Source: Solibacillus sp. FSL W7-1436
Lineage (GTDB): Bacteria > Bacillota > Bacilli > Bacillales_A > Planococcaceae
Length of the DNA stretch: 64,000 nt
Direction of reading: 5' to 3'
NCBI RefSeq assembly: GCF_038007305.1
Contig: NZ_JBBOWV010000001.1
Span: 3,338,501-3,402,500, forward strand
The translations under genes were made by a program, and so were the position numbers. A model generated the notes under the pieces. The model saw only the letters and a list, made by a program, of their open reading frames with translations. It did no database searches and had not been told where the DNA came from. How positions within the stretch are numbered: position 1 is the first letter of the stretch; every line of letters begins with the position of its first letter. This document shows, piece by piece, positions 35,743 through 44,474 of this stretch.

Positions 35743-37413
35743 TTATATTTTCATTACGCCGCCCTGGGAAGCATTTGTTACTAATGCAGAGTAACGTGCC
35801 AGCCAGCCGCGCTTGATTTTTGGTTCAAATGGTTTCAAGTTTTGACGACGCTCTGCAAGAAGTTCGTCGGAAACTTGTAAATTGATTGTTCTGCTTGGCA
35901 AATCAATAATAATTGTATCGCCGTTTTCGACTAATGCGATTGGACCGCCTTCCGCCGCTTCCGGAGAAATATGTCCGATTGAAATACCGCGTGATGCACC
36001 TGAGAAACGGCCATCTGTAATGAGTGCAACTTTCGTTCCTAGCCCGCGTCCTTGAATCGCAGAAGTTGGTGCCAGCATTTCCGGCATACCCGGACCGCCT
36101 TTCGGACCTTCATAACGAATGACAACTACATGTCCTTCGCGTACTCGGCCGTCATCAATTGCCTGCTGTGCTTCTTCCTGTGAATCAAATACAATCGCTT
36201 CGCCTGTGAACGTTTTAATCGAAGGATCAACCGCTCCTACTTTAATAACCGAGCCTTCAGGGGCAATATTTCCGAACAATACGGAAAGTCCGCCTACAGC
36301 ACTATATGGATTATCCTTTGTGCGAATGACACGATCATTTGAAATTTCATAGTCTTTTACAAGCTCTCGCATTGAAACACCTGCGATTGTCGGTCTGTCG
36401 GGGTGAATTGCCCCTGGAATTTTTGTTAATTCATTAATAATTGCCTGAACACCGCCAGCTTTTGCAATGTCATCCATCGAAATGTCCGATGCCGGCATAA
36501 TTTTTGCAATGTATGGAACACGTTCTGCCACTTTATTAATGTCTTCAATGTTGTAGTCAATTTCTGCTTCATTGGCAATTGCCAGTGTATGAAGCACTGT
36601 ATTTGTAGATCCGCCCATTGCCATATCAAGAGCAAAAGCATCATCAATCGCTTCTTTTGTAACAATGTCGCGTGGTTTTACATCTTCTTTGATCATGCGT
36701 ACTAAATGTTTTGCTGCTTCGTAAATTAATTCTTTACGTTTTTCGCTTGTTGCAACAATTGTACCGTTACCCGGTAATGCCAAGCCCAGCATTTCCATTA
36801 AGCAGTTCATTGAGTTGGCTGTGAACATTCCTGAACAAGATCCGCATGTTGGACATGCATTGTTCTCGATATCAAGCAGCTCTTCAGCAGTCATCGTACC
36901 TGCTTTATGTGCACCGACCCCTTCAAAAACACTCGTTAATGATAATGTTTTACCTGAAGAAGAAGTACCTGCTTCCATTGGTCCTCCTGATACGAATACG
37001 GAAGGAACATTTGTACGAACAGCCGCCATCAACATACCTGGTGTAATTTTGTCACAGTTTGGTATGTAGAACACTCCGTCAAACCAGTGTGCATTAATAA
37101 CCGTTTCTGCCGAATCGGCGATAATTTCACGTGATGGCAATGAATAGCGCATCCCGATATGACCCATTGCAATTCCGTCATCCACTCCAATTGTATTGAA
37201 TTCGAATGGAATTCCGCCTGCTTCAATAATGGCCTCTTTTACTACATCCGCGAATTCTCGCAAATGGACATGGCCAGGAATAATATCAATATAAGAATTA
37301 CATACACCGATAAATGGCTTTTCTAAATCTCTTGCCTTCACTTTACCTGTAGCGTATAAAAGACTACGGTGCGGAGCTCGGTCAACTCCCAGTTTGATCA
37401 TATCACTTCTCAT
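35743..37413 (-). CDS. ilvD: Dihydroxy-acid dehydratase
   Basis: 556 residues, normal length. Fe-S cysteines are in [10 protein letters not shown] and [19 protein letters not shown]; the active-site serine region is [20 protein letters not shown]. It dehydrates dihydroxy acids to 2-oxo acids for valine, isoleucine and leucine. It lies upstream of the T-box, so it has its own promoter and is outside direct T-box control. GAGGGG precedes the ATG. Confidence 0.97.
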   Translation of the reverse strand: MRSDMIKLGVDRAPHRSLLYATGKVKARDLEKPFIGVCNSYIDIIPGHVHLREFADVVKEAIIEAGGIPFEFNTIGVDDGIAMGHIGMRYSLPSREIIADSAETVINAHWFDGVFYIPNCDKITPGMLMAAVRTNVPSVFVSGGPMEAGTSSSGKTLSLTSVFEGVGAHKAGTMTAEELLDIENNACPTCGSCSGMFTANSMNCLMEMLGLALPGNGTIVATSEKRKELIYEAAKHLVRMIKEDVKPRDIVTKEAIDDAFALDMAMGGSTNTVLHTLAIANEAEIDYNIEDINKVAERVPYIAKIMPASDISMDDIAKAGGVQAIINELTKIPGAIHPDRPTIAGVSMRELVKDYEISNDRVIRTKDNPYSAVGGLSVLFGNIAPEGSVIKVGAVDPSIKTFTGEAIVFDSQEEAQQAIDDGRVREGHVVVIRYEGPKGGPGMPEMLAPTSAIQGRGLGTKVALITDGRFSGASRGISIGHISPEAAEGGPIALVENGDTIIIDLPSRTINLQVSDELLAERRQNLKPFEPKIKRGWLARYSALVTNASQGGVMKI

Positions 37414-37584
37414 TTTAAACGCCCCTCAACGTAATGCATTTATTCTAGTTGTTTATATATGTTCGATTTTTCATATAAAGTTCGAATTTTCGAAATTTTA
37501 TAATTAGAAAGTCTCGAATCTTTTACACCATGTTAGCTCACATCAGAATGTCGCTTGAGTGATGTGGTGTACTAAATTGTTGTT

Positions 37585-37614
37585 ATCATAGTACGAAATG
37601 AACTAGAACGTCAA
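37585..37614 (-). promoter_or_regulatory. Sigma-A-type promoter of ilvD
   Basis: Minus strand TTGACG, 18-bp spacer, TATGAT. It predicts a leader of about 165 bases before ilvD, containing a CACATCA...TGATGTG hairpin and an AAATTTCGAAAATT tract one base short of the CodY consensus. Apart from this, 37414-37775 is AT-rich with no gene that I can support. Confidence 0.6.
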
Positions 37615-37775
37615 CAGTATTTTTTGAATTTTTTATACAATTCAGAAAGTATGAAATTATTGCAATCGCTTTCATCCTTATTGATGTTGCCTTTTTACTC
37701 TTTCGTCACATATTTTACATAAATTGAATTTTTAAAATTTTTTGTACATATTTATGACCCGGTAGGTTTTTCTCC

Positions 37776-37811
37776 ATAAAAAAGAACCTAGCGACGTTTC
37801 AGGCTAGATTC
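37776..37811 (-). terminator. Terminator after the 34-codon ORF
   Basis: On the minus strand GAATCTAGC pairs with GCTAGGTTC, followed by TTTTTT. It lies 20 bases after the stop of the small ORF. Confidence 0.82.
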
Positions 37812-37830
37812 TATTAATTTACTTTATCTA

Positions 37831-37935
37831 TTAGAGTAATAATAATTCAATAGCAAAGTTCAAAATGATTAAACTGTGGATTCCTGCAAAAATCAATCCT
37901 TGACGGTCCAGCTTCTTTGTTATTGCCATATCCAT
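37831..37935 (-). CDS. Small hydrophobic protein (34 aa), unknown
   Basis: The minus-strand frame starts MDMAITKKLDRQG, has a hydrophobic stretch from about residue 14 that forms one transmembrane-like helix, and ends in four leucines. A GGGGTG site (37942-37947) is six bases upstream of the ATG and a clear terminator follows the stop. These signals make it a likely real small membrane peptide. I do not recognise it. Confidence 0.6.
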   Translation of the reverse strand: MDMAITKKLDRQGLIFAGIHSLIILNFAIELLLL

Positions 37936-38084
37936 ATTAATCACCCCATTTATTTGATATCCTAACTATACAACATCAGACATTAAAAATCAAAATATTT
38001 AGAATATTTAATCATTGGATTAGCCCACATTTTTTGATTAACCATGGCATAATAACGTTACAAAGAATAAGGAGTGGATTACAG

Positions 38085-38627
38085 ATGAAAAAAGCATTGA
38101 TCGTAATTGATTATACGTATGATTTTGTAGCAGACAACGGAAAATTGACTTGCGGCAAGCCGGGACAGGCAATCGAAAAAAATATTAGTACATTAATAGA
38201 ACAGTTTATTGAACATAATGATGTTGTCGTATTCGCCAATGATTTACACTTCGAAAACGATCCGTATCATCCTGAATCTAAATTATTTCCTCCCCATAAT
38301 ATTGTAGGAACAAAAGGACGTGAGCTTTATGGGTCTGTGAAAGAGCTTTATGAAACGTATAAAGACCGCGTAATTTCATTTGATAAAACCCGTTACAGTG
38401 CTTTTGCAGGAACAAATTTGGATATTTTACTGCGGGAGCGTGCCGTTGAAGAAGTTGTCCTTGTCGGAGTATGCACAGATATTTGCATTTTGCATACCGC
38501 AGTGGACAGCTACAATTTAGGCTATAAAATCACAGTACCTGAACACGGCGTTGCAAGCTTTAATGAAATCGGACATGAATGGGCACTTGGCCATTTTAAA
38601 ACATGTTTAGGTGCATCCATTATTTAA
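38085..38627 (+). CDS. pncA: Nicotinamidase, isochorismatase family
   Basis: 180 residues from the ATG at 38085 (AAGGAGTG upstream). Catalytic triad candidates are D9 (IDYTYDF), K101 (FDKTRYSAFAGT) and C134 (GVCTDICILHT); metal-site residues are in NDLHFENDPYHPE and LFPPHN. The sequence follows the B. subtilis YueJ/PncA pattern closely. It hydrolyses nicotinamide to nicotinate for NAD salvage in the cytosol. Monocistronic. Confidence 0.9.
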   Translation: MKKALIVIDYTYDFVADNGKLTCGKPGQAIEKNISTLIEQFIEHNDVVVFANDLHFENDPYHPESKLFPPHNIVGTKGRELYGSVKELYETYKDRVISFDKTRYSAFAGTNLDILLRERAVEEVVLVGVCTDICILHTAVDSYNLGYKITVPEHGVASFNEIGHEWALGHFKTCLGASII

Positions 38628-38716
38628 AATAAAAAATTCGCCAAATAATTATTAATGCTAAAGTAATTTCACTAAAATAATTCCCGCAAATGCTTAAAAC
38701 TTCCAGCTAAAAAAAT

Positions 38717-38742
38717 GTTTAAGGAATTGCCATATAGGAAAT
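38717..38742 (+). promoter_or_regulatory. Sigma-B-like promoter of the GlsB-type gene
   Basis: GTTTAA, 14-bp spacer, GGAAAT. The -35 is perfect and the -10 matches GGGAAT at 5 of 6. The start codon is about 55 bases downstream. Sigma-B control is known for B. subtilis relatives of this membrane protein family. Confidence 0.6.
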
Positions 38743-38796
38743 AAATAACTAGATGCAATTATTATTGAATAATCTTAAACAAAGGAGTTGGACAGT

Positions 38797-39054
38797 ATGA
38801 TGAGTTTCATTTGGTTTTTAATTATCGGAGGTATTTTAGGTTGGTTAGCGGGTGTGATTTTAGGTAAGGATGTACCTGGTGGTATTATCGGTAACATTAT
38901 CGCAGGTATTGTCGGTTCATGGATCGGCAGCATGGTATTAGGAAACTGGGGCTGGAAAGTTTCAGACTTCTACGTATTCCCTGCATTAATCGGTGCCATT
39001 ATTTTAATCTTTATCGTAAGTTTCATCATGCGCTCAATGCGTAAAGCAACTTAA
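38797..39054 (+). CDS. GlsB/YeaQ/YmgE family stress membrane protein
   Basis: About 86 residues with three hydrophobic segments and the family's glycine-rich GGILGWLAGVILGKDVPGGI, NIIAGIVGSWIGSMVLGNWG and FPALIGAIILIF. AAAGGAG lies nine bases before the ATG at 38797. This is the transglycosylase-associated family; it is a small stress-linked integral membrane protein without known enzymatic activity. Confidence 0.92.
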   Translation: MMSFIWFLIIGGILGWLAGVILGKDVPGGIIGNIIAGIVGSWIGSMVLGNWGWKVSDFYVFPALIGAIILIFIVSFIMRSMRKAT

Positions 39055-39078
39055 TTGTAAATCATCTAGAATAACGAG

Positions 39079-39110
39079 CAAAAAGTGTGACGCAATGTCA
39101 CACTTTTTTT
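39079..39110. terminator. Bidirectional rho-independent terminator
   Basis: AAAAAGTGTGAC and GTCACACTTTTT form a twelve-pair stem between the converging GlsB-type and transglycosylase genes. Confidence 0.92.
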
Positions 39111-39792
39111 ATTTGTCCTCATCAAGTGCAATCTGTTTCAGCTGCTTGCCGTAATCCCGATACATCTTATAGTAGTATAATATATCTTCAACGTATTTAT
39201 CACTGTGATTATACTGGAAAATTGCTTTTTTCAGTTGCCCTTCATTTACACCGGCAATGGATAAAAATTTGGCTGCACTGAATACGGCATCTTCAATATC
39301 AAACGGATCAGCTATACCGTCACCATTTGCATCTACCCCATACCCGCCATATTTTTTTATGATCGCCGGATTCGTTTTATCATGATCCGGGATGGCTCCC
39401 TGCCCTAAATCTTTGCATGAAGGGTGTTGCCATCCTACAAAAGTACAGGGCATAAACTGCAGATGCCCTTCAGCGCCAACCGGTGAAATAAGTGTTTTCA
39501 TTGTGGAAAAACGGGTTTCCACCCGGTGATGTGCTGCCAAAAGTGTCCACGGAACACCGTATTTCTGTTCGGCTGCGACGTAAACAGGGATATATTCGAT
39601 TGGAATTTCCAAATCGAAATTTTCCTGAATTTGCTGATACACTGTTTTATCTGTAAACGGCCAACCACGAAATTGCTGCCAGCTGAAATAAGCGACAATA
39701 TAAACCGTTAAAGTGATGGGGATAAGCAAAATAATCAATAATATTTTAGTTTTCGGGGAAAGTAAAGAGTTCTTTTTTTTGCTTTTTGCCAT
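39109..39792 (-). CDS. Membrane-anchored lytic transglycosylase
   Basis: 227 residues. An N-terminal membrane anchor (about 15-37) is followed by a lytic transglycosylase domain: catalytic-type glutamate E92 in HHRVETRFS, PVGAEGHLQFMPCTFVGW, DPFDIEDAVFSAAKFL and AIFQYNHSDKYVEDIL. It should cleave glycan strands of peptidoglycan on the outer face of the membrane. GGTGG precedes the ATG at 39792. Monocistronic. Confidence 0.87.
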   Translation of the reverse strand: MAKSKKKNSLLSPKTKILLIILLIPITLTVYIVAYFSWQQFRGWPFTDKTVYQQIQENFDLEIPIEYIPVYVAAEQKYGVPWTLLAAHHRVETRFSTMKTLISPVGAEGHLQFMPCTFVGWQHPSCKDLGQGAIPDHDKTNPAIIKKYGGYGVDANGDGIADPFDIEDAVFSAAKFLSIAGVNEGQLKKAIFQYNHSDKYVEDILYYYKMYRDYGKQLKQIALDEDK

Positions 39793-39934
39793 ATAAGCCA
39801 CCAATCTTTAAGACGAAATAATGTTGTTAACTTTCATTCTACTAAAAAAGCAGGTAATTTACACTGTTGAAAATTTGTATATCAATGTATAAAATTATAC
39901 TTTATTTAATAAAGACAAAAGGAGTTGCTATATT

Positions 39935-40327
39935 ATGTGGAAAGACTTTAAAGAATTTGCGATGAAAGGCAATGTTATCGATTTAGCGGTTGCAGTTGTT
40001 ATTGGTGCAGCATTCGGTAAAATTGTTACTTCATTAGTTGAAAATATTATTATGCCGCTTGTCGGAATGCTTACTGGCGGAATTGATCTGACAAACGAAT
40101 GGAGATTCGGGTCTGGAGAAGCGCAGATTGCACTGGGTGTATTCGTTCAATCGATTATTGATTTCATTATTATCGCATTTGCTATTTTTATGGCTTTACG
40201 AGTACTGACGAAACTAAACCGCAAAAAAGAAGCACAAGTTGCGGAAGACCCAACACCGGAACTGGATGCTAAAGAAGAACTGCTTAAAGAAATCCGTGAT
40301 TTATTGCAAAAAGAGCAGACTAAATAA
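39935..40327 (+). CDS. mscL: Large-conductance mechanosensitive channel
   Basis: 130 residues, standard length. The N-terminus [27 protein letters not shown] is the MscL signature, with two transmembrane helices and an acidic/basic C-terminal helix ([16 protein letters not shown]). The homopentamer opens on hypo-osmotic shock. AAGGAG precedes the ATG; a terminator follows. Confidence 0.97.
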   Translation: MWKDFKEFAMKGNVIDLAVAVVIGAAFGKIVTSLVENIIMPLVGMLTGGIDLTNEWRFGSGEAQIALGVFVQSIIDFIIIAFAIFMALRVLTKLNRKKEAQVAEDPTPELDAKEELLKEIRDLLQKEQTK

Positions 40328-40335
40328 AAAATGAC

Positions 40336-40378
40336 TAATCCTAGTATACAAACTAAACGTATTCTAGGATTTTTTTAT
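40336..40378 (+). terminator. Terminator of mscL
   Basis: AATCCTAG pairs with CTAGGATT, followed by a seven-T run. Confidence 0.85.
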
Positions 40379-40512
40379 TTTTTAATTCAATAATCCTCCT
40401 ATTCTACTTAATCCTCGTTTCTCCTATTGTCCCTTTTATCTGTTCATGATAAATTGATGTAATACTCGATTCATTCGAAATGTTTAGCAAATTCATGTAA
40501 GGAAGTGTATTC

Positions 40513-41628
40513 ATGTCACAACGATCAATTGAAACAAAATTAGTACAGCTCGGAAATTTAAGTGATGCCAAAACAGGAGCGATCAATCCGCCGATTTATA
40601 TGTCGACAGCTTATCAGCATACTGGTATTGGTGAATCGACAGGCTATGATTATACACGTACTAAAAATCCCACTCGTACAATTCTCGAACAAGGAATCGC
40701 GGAGCTGGAAAACGGCGATGCCGGGTTTGCCTGCAGTTCTGGAATGGCGGCAGTACAACTTGTGATGTCATTATTTAAACCGAATGATGAATTAATCGTT
40801 CCGGAAGATTTATATGGCGGAACCTATCGTCTATTTAAAACATTTGCGGAAAACTATAATATTAAACCGGTTTATAATCCGTTTACTGATGTGGAAGAAG
40901 TAGAAAGCTTAATCAATGAAAATACGAAAGCATTGTTTATCGAAACTCCGACGAATCCGTTGATGCAGGAAATCGATCTGGTGGCCTATGCGGCACTGGC
41001 TGAAAAACACAACTTATTGCTAATAGTGGACAATACATTCTACACTCCTTATTTCCAGCGACCACTTGAACTGGGTGCACACATTGTTTTACATAGTGCA
41101 ACAAAATATATTGGCGGACATAATGATGTTCTGGCGGGATTAGTCGTTGCAAAAGGTTCTGAATTATGCGAGAAATTAGCATTCTATCATAACGGGATTG
41201 GAATGGTACTTTCACCAATGGATTCATGGCTGCTCATTCGCGGTTTGAAAACATTGCATTTACGTTTAAAGCAGCATGATGCCAATGCAAAAAAAGTGGC
41301 CGAATACTTGGCTGATGAACCTCTTGTGACAGATGTACTGTATACAGGTAAGGGCGGCATGCTGTCTTTCCGTGTCAAAGATCCGTCAATGGTCAACCCG
41401 TTTTTAAAAGGAATCCAACTGATTACATTCGCAGAAAGTCTTGGCGGTGTTGAGAGCTTTATTACCTACCCTGCTACACAGACCCATGCCGATATGCCAT
41501 ATGAGGAACGTGTTGCACGAGGTGTTTGTGACCGGTTGCTGCGTTTTTCTGTAGGTATTGAAGAAGCAGAAGATTTAATCGCAGACTTAAAACAAGTTTT
41601 CGATAAGTTACGAGGTGAATTCGCATGA
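40513..41628 (+). CDS. metI: Cystathionine gamma-synthase / O-acetylhomoserine thiolyase
   Basis: 371 residues of the Cys/Met PLP family. The PLP lysine is in HSATKYIGGHNDVLAG; PLP and substrate sites include YDYTRTKNPTRTILEQ and SLGGVESFITYPATQTHADMP. Length, order and 4-base overlap with metC match B. subtilis metI-metC. It joins cysteine to activated homoserine. B. subtilis has an S-box upstream; I see none in the roughly 135 bp before this gene. Confidence 0.92.
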   Translation: MSQRSIETKLVQLGNLSDAKTGAINPPIYMSTAYQHTGIGESTGYDYTRTKNPTRTILEQGIAELENGDAGFACSSGMAAVQLVMSLFKPNDELIVPEDLYGGTYRLFKTFAENYNIKPVYNPFTDVEEVESLINENTKALFIETPTNPLMQEIDLVAYAALAEKHNLLLIVDNTFYTPYFQRPLELGAHIVLHSATKYIGGHNDVLAGLVVAKGSELCEKLAFYHNGIGMVLSPMDSWLLIRGLKTLHLRLKQHDANAKKVAEYLADEPLVTDVLYTGKGGMLSFRVKDPSMVNPFLKGIQLITFAESLGGVESFITYPATQTHADMPYEERVARGVCDRLLRFSVGIEEAEDLIADLKQVFDKLRGEFA

Positions 41629-42788
41629 CAAACCGCATTGAAACAGCATTAGTTCATGGAGCGATCCGTGAGGGCTATGCCGATAAAAAAGGTGCTGTAA
41701 ACGTACCGATGTATTTATCATCGACTTTCCATCAGGAATCGATCGATGAATTTGGTGAATATGATTATGCGCGTTCCGGTAACCCGACACGTGCCGCACT
41801 GGAAAAAGCGATTGCTGAACTTGAAGGCGGTAATCGAGGGTTTGCATTCGCTACAGGTATGGCTGCTGTATCAGCATGCTTTATGATTTTATCTGCAGGC
41901 GACCATGTCGTAATTACCGAAGATGTTTATGGTGGTACGTACCGTTTCGTTACAAAAGTATTGCCGCGCTACGGGATTACCCATACATTTGTCGACTTTA
42001 CCGATACTGAAGCAGTAAAAGCAGCTGTACGTCCGGAAACGAAGTTGATTTATATGGAAACACCTTCGAATCCAACCTTAGGCATCACAGATATTCGCGG
42101 TGTAGTTGAAATTGCTAAGCAACACGGTGCACTTACGTTTTTAGATAATACGTTCATGACACCGCTGCATCAAAAACCGCTTGAATTAGGTGTCGATGTT
42201 GTTATACATTCCGCTACAAAGTTTTTGTCAGGGCATTCGGATATAGTAGCAGGCCTTGTTGTAACTAAAGATGAAGCACTCGGCAATGAAATTTATTTCG
42301 TTCAAAATTCATTCGGTTCTGTACTCGGTGTACAGGATTGCTACACGCTGATTCAAAATATGAAAACAACGGCTGTACGCTTTAACGAGGAATCACGTGT
42401 TGCCATGCGCATCGCACAATTTTTACATGCACATCCGTTAGTGGAAAAAGTCTACTATCCAGGACTCCCTACTCATCCGGGGTTTGAAGTTCATGCTGCA
42501 CAGGCAACTTCTGCTGGTGCAGTATTATCGTTCAGTTTACCGAATTATGACATTGCAAAAGCTTTTGTCGAAGCGATGAAAATCCCGGTATTTGCGGTTA
42601 GTCTTGGCGGTGTTGAATCGATCCTATCATACCCTGCCAAAATGAGTCATGCGGCGATGGAACCTGAAGAACGGGTAAAACGCGGAATTACTGATGGCTT
42701 GCTGCGCTTTTCAGTCGGTTTGGAAAATGAAGATGATCTGATTGAAGACTTTACACAGGCATTGGAAATCGCCAGTAATATAAAATAA
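41625..42788 (+). CDS. metC: Cystathionine beta-lyase
   Basis: 387 residues of the Cys/Met PLP family, with the PLP lysine in HSATKFLSGHSDIVAG, plus YDYARSGNPTRAALEKAIAE and SLGGVESILSYPAKMSHAAM. Its start overlaps the metI stop. It cleaves cystathionine to homocysteine, pyruvate and ammonia. Ends at a strong terminator. Confidence 0.92.
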   Translation: MTNRIETALVHGAIREGYADKKGAVNVPMYLSSTFHQESIDEFGEYDYARSGNPTRAALEKAIAELEGGNRGFAFATGMAAVSACFMILSAGDHVVITEDVYGGTYRFVTKVLPRYGITHTFVDFTDTEAVKAAVRPETKLIYMETPSNPTLGITDIRGVVEIAKQHGALTFLDNTFMTPLHQKPLELGVDVVIHSATKFLSGHSDIVAGLVVTKDEALGNEIYFVQNSFGSVLGVQDCYTLIQNMKTTAVRFNEESRVAMRIAQFLHAHPLVEKVYYPGLPTHPGFEVHAAQATSAGAVLSFSLPNYDIAKAFVEAMKIPVFAVSLGGVESILSYPAKMSHAAMEPEERVKRGITDGLLRFSVGLENEDDLIEDFTQALEIASNIK

Positions 42789-42791
42789 CAT

Positions 42792-42835
42792 GAAGGCCGA
42801 CTAAATCTCTTGAGAAGGATTTTGTCGGCCTTTTG
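42792..42835. terminator. Bidirectional rho-independent terminator
   Basis: AAGGCCGAC and GTCGGCCTT form the stem, followed by TTTTG; shared by metC and the converging DUF4362 gene. Confidence 0.85.
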
Positions 42836-42843
42836 TTACGTAC

Positions 42844-43275
42844 TTATTCATTTGTTACCGATAATAAATTGATTTCATAGCCATCTTCACATGATTTAAA
42901 ATTATAATCAGTCAAAGAACCCGTTACATCTTCACTTAATTCATGACACTGATAATTTTCAATGTTTTTGCTTCCCCAATTATCTTCACGGTTATCAACT
43001 TCGATGCTATATTCCCCTTCCTGATATTCAACTTTCCAGTAGATTGGTGCTCCCTCTATCGTATAGCGCGTCAATTCCAATGACGTTTGTTTATTTTCGG
43101 CTGTATCTTTTAAAAACTGATGCAATAACGCCAAATTTTCGACCTCGCCATTACGATCAATCACACGATCGGTACTGACAGGTTCATTTTCCTGCAGTTC
43201 AATTGTCTTTGCTTGTTCGTTATCCTGACATCCAGCCATTAGAAACAGTATTCCAAATGCGAGCAGTCTGATCAT
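42844..43275 (-). CDS. DUF4362-type lipoprotein
   Basis: 143 residues with lipobox FLMAGC and a short acidic linker. The body has RNGEVENLALLHQFL, LTRYTIEGAPIYWKVEY, VDNREDNWGSKNIENYQC and a second cysteine near the C-terminus, which fits the DUF4362 pattern (a small secreted domain in Bacillales). Function unknown; expected on the outer face of the membrane. AAGGGGG precedes the ATG. Confidence 0.72.
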   Translation of the reverse strand: MIRLLAFGILFLMAGCQDNEQAKTIELQENEPVSTDRVIDRNGEVENLALLHQFLKDTAENKQTSLELTRYTIEGAPIYWKVEYQEGEYSIEVDNREDNWGSKNIENYQCHELSEDVTGSLTDYNFKSCEDGYEINLLSVTNE

Positions 43276-43377
43276 TTTATCCCCCTTTTCACTAGCTGAA
43301 ATTTTATTTAAAGCAGTAATTCAATTTCTTTCTTTATCTATAGACGTATAAAAAGGAAAATAGTTACAGTAATTATT

Positions 43378-43395
43378 TACTTTGAATTCGAGATA
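43378..43395. promoter_or_regulatory. MhqR-like operator upstream of the ring-cleaving dioxygenase
   Basis: On the minus strand TATCTCGAATTCAAAGTA matches the B. subtilis MhqR inverted repeat as I recall it (TATCTCGAATTCAAGATA) at 16 of 18 positions. It lies about 130 bases upstream of the dioxygenase start. Confidence 0.55.
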
Positions 43396-43522
43396 TTATT
43401 CTTGTCGTCGTAACAGTTGAGTAGTAAAGTAATATTTAAGTAATTTCTTGATCCGTTAGTCTTTTTTAAACAAACTATTTATTGATCGTACAGCACACGA
43501 AATAATTATTGGAGGAATGAAC

Positions 43523-44461
43523 ATGTATACTATTCCAGGACATCATCATATTTCGATGATTACAAAAAATGCACAGCAAAACAACAGATTTTACCGCGAT
43601 ATTTTAGGATTACGCCGCGTTAAAGTGACGGTCAATCAGGATGACACTTCCATGTACCATCTCTTTTATGGTGATAAAACAGGCAGTCCGGGTACAGAGC
43701 TTTCATTTTTCGAGATTCCGTTAGTCGGACGCACTCACCGAGGCACAAATGCCATTACAAAAATCGGTTTGATCGTACCAAGCGTCGATAGCCTGCAGTA
43801 TTGGGTGAAACGACTGGATGAATTTGGCGTTCAACATGAAGGCATTACAATATTTGCCGGTCGCCCTGCTCTCCTTTTTGAAGATGAAGAAGGCCTGCGT
43901 TTGGCACTTATCGCTGCACCAAATACGAAAGTGGGACATTGGGAAACATATGAAAAATCCCCGGTTCCGGTTGAACATCAGATTCAAGGAATGGGCACTG
44001 TCGAAATAACCGTGAAAAATAAAGGAAAACTGATTCGCACTTTAACTGAAATCTTTCATTATGGATTGAAAACACAGGATGAAACAACCGCCCTTCTCCA
44101 ATCGATCGATGATGAAATGTTCGGGGAAATATACATTGTCGAACAGGACGGACCATCGGAAAAACCTGGTCGCGGCAGCATTCACCATTTGGCAATTCGC
44201 GTGAAAGATGATGAAGAACTTAAGTATTGGAATGAGCAAGTAAAAGCACGGGGCTTTATGACTTCAGGCATTGTCGACCGTTACTATTTTAAAAGCCTGT
44301 ATTTCCGTGAATCGAATGGCATCTTATTCGAAGTTGCGACAGATGGACCCGGCTTTTTACGTGACGGTGATGTGGACTCGCTTGGTGAACAATTGGATTT
44401 ACCGGATTTTTTAGAACAACAGCGTGAAGAAATCACAGCAAAACTGAAGCCTATTTTATAA
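43523..44461 (+). CDS. Ring-cleaving dioxygenase, MhqO/MhqA-like (glyoxalase fold)
   Basis: 312 residues from the ATG at 43523, seven bases after GGAGG; the ATG two codons earlier is too close. Two vicinal-oxygen-chelate halves are seen: GHHHISMITKNAQQNNRFYR with DILGLRRVK, and SIHHLAIRVKDDEELKYW. The metal ligands are the paired histidines and an acidic residue in ESNGILFEVATDGPGF. It likely opens hydroquinone or catechol rings, as B. subtilis MhqA, MhqE and MhqO do. Followed after 13 bases by a flavin oxidoreductase. Confidence 0.88.
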   Translation: MYTIPGHHHISMITKNAQQNNRFYRDILGLRRVKVTVNQDDTSMYHLFYGDKTGSPGTELSFFEIPLVGRTHRGTNAITKIGLIVPSVDSLQYWVKRLDEFGVQHEGITIFAGRPALLFEDEEGLRLALIAAPNTKVGHWETYEKSPVPVEHQIQGMGTVEITVKNKGKLIRTLTEIFHYGLKTQDETTALLQSIDDEMFGEIYIVEQDGPSEKPGRGSIHHLAIRVKDDEELKYWNEQVKARGFMTSGIVDRYYFKSLYFRESNGILFEVATDGPGFLRDGDVDSLGEQLDLPDFLEQQREEITAKLKPIL

Positions 44462-44474
44462 GGAGGCAATGAGC

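Noticed and set aside
37465-37500. CodY box before ilvD
   Set aside because: The AAATTTCGAAAATT tract lacks one base of the consensus and lies in very AT-rich sequence; too weak to list as a site.
40379-40512. SAM riboswitch before metI
   Set aside because: No S-box core motifs or paired terminator/antiterminator seen in the short leader.
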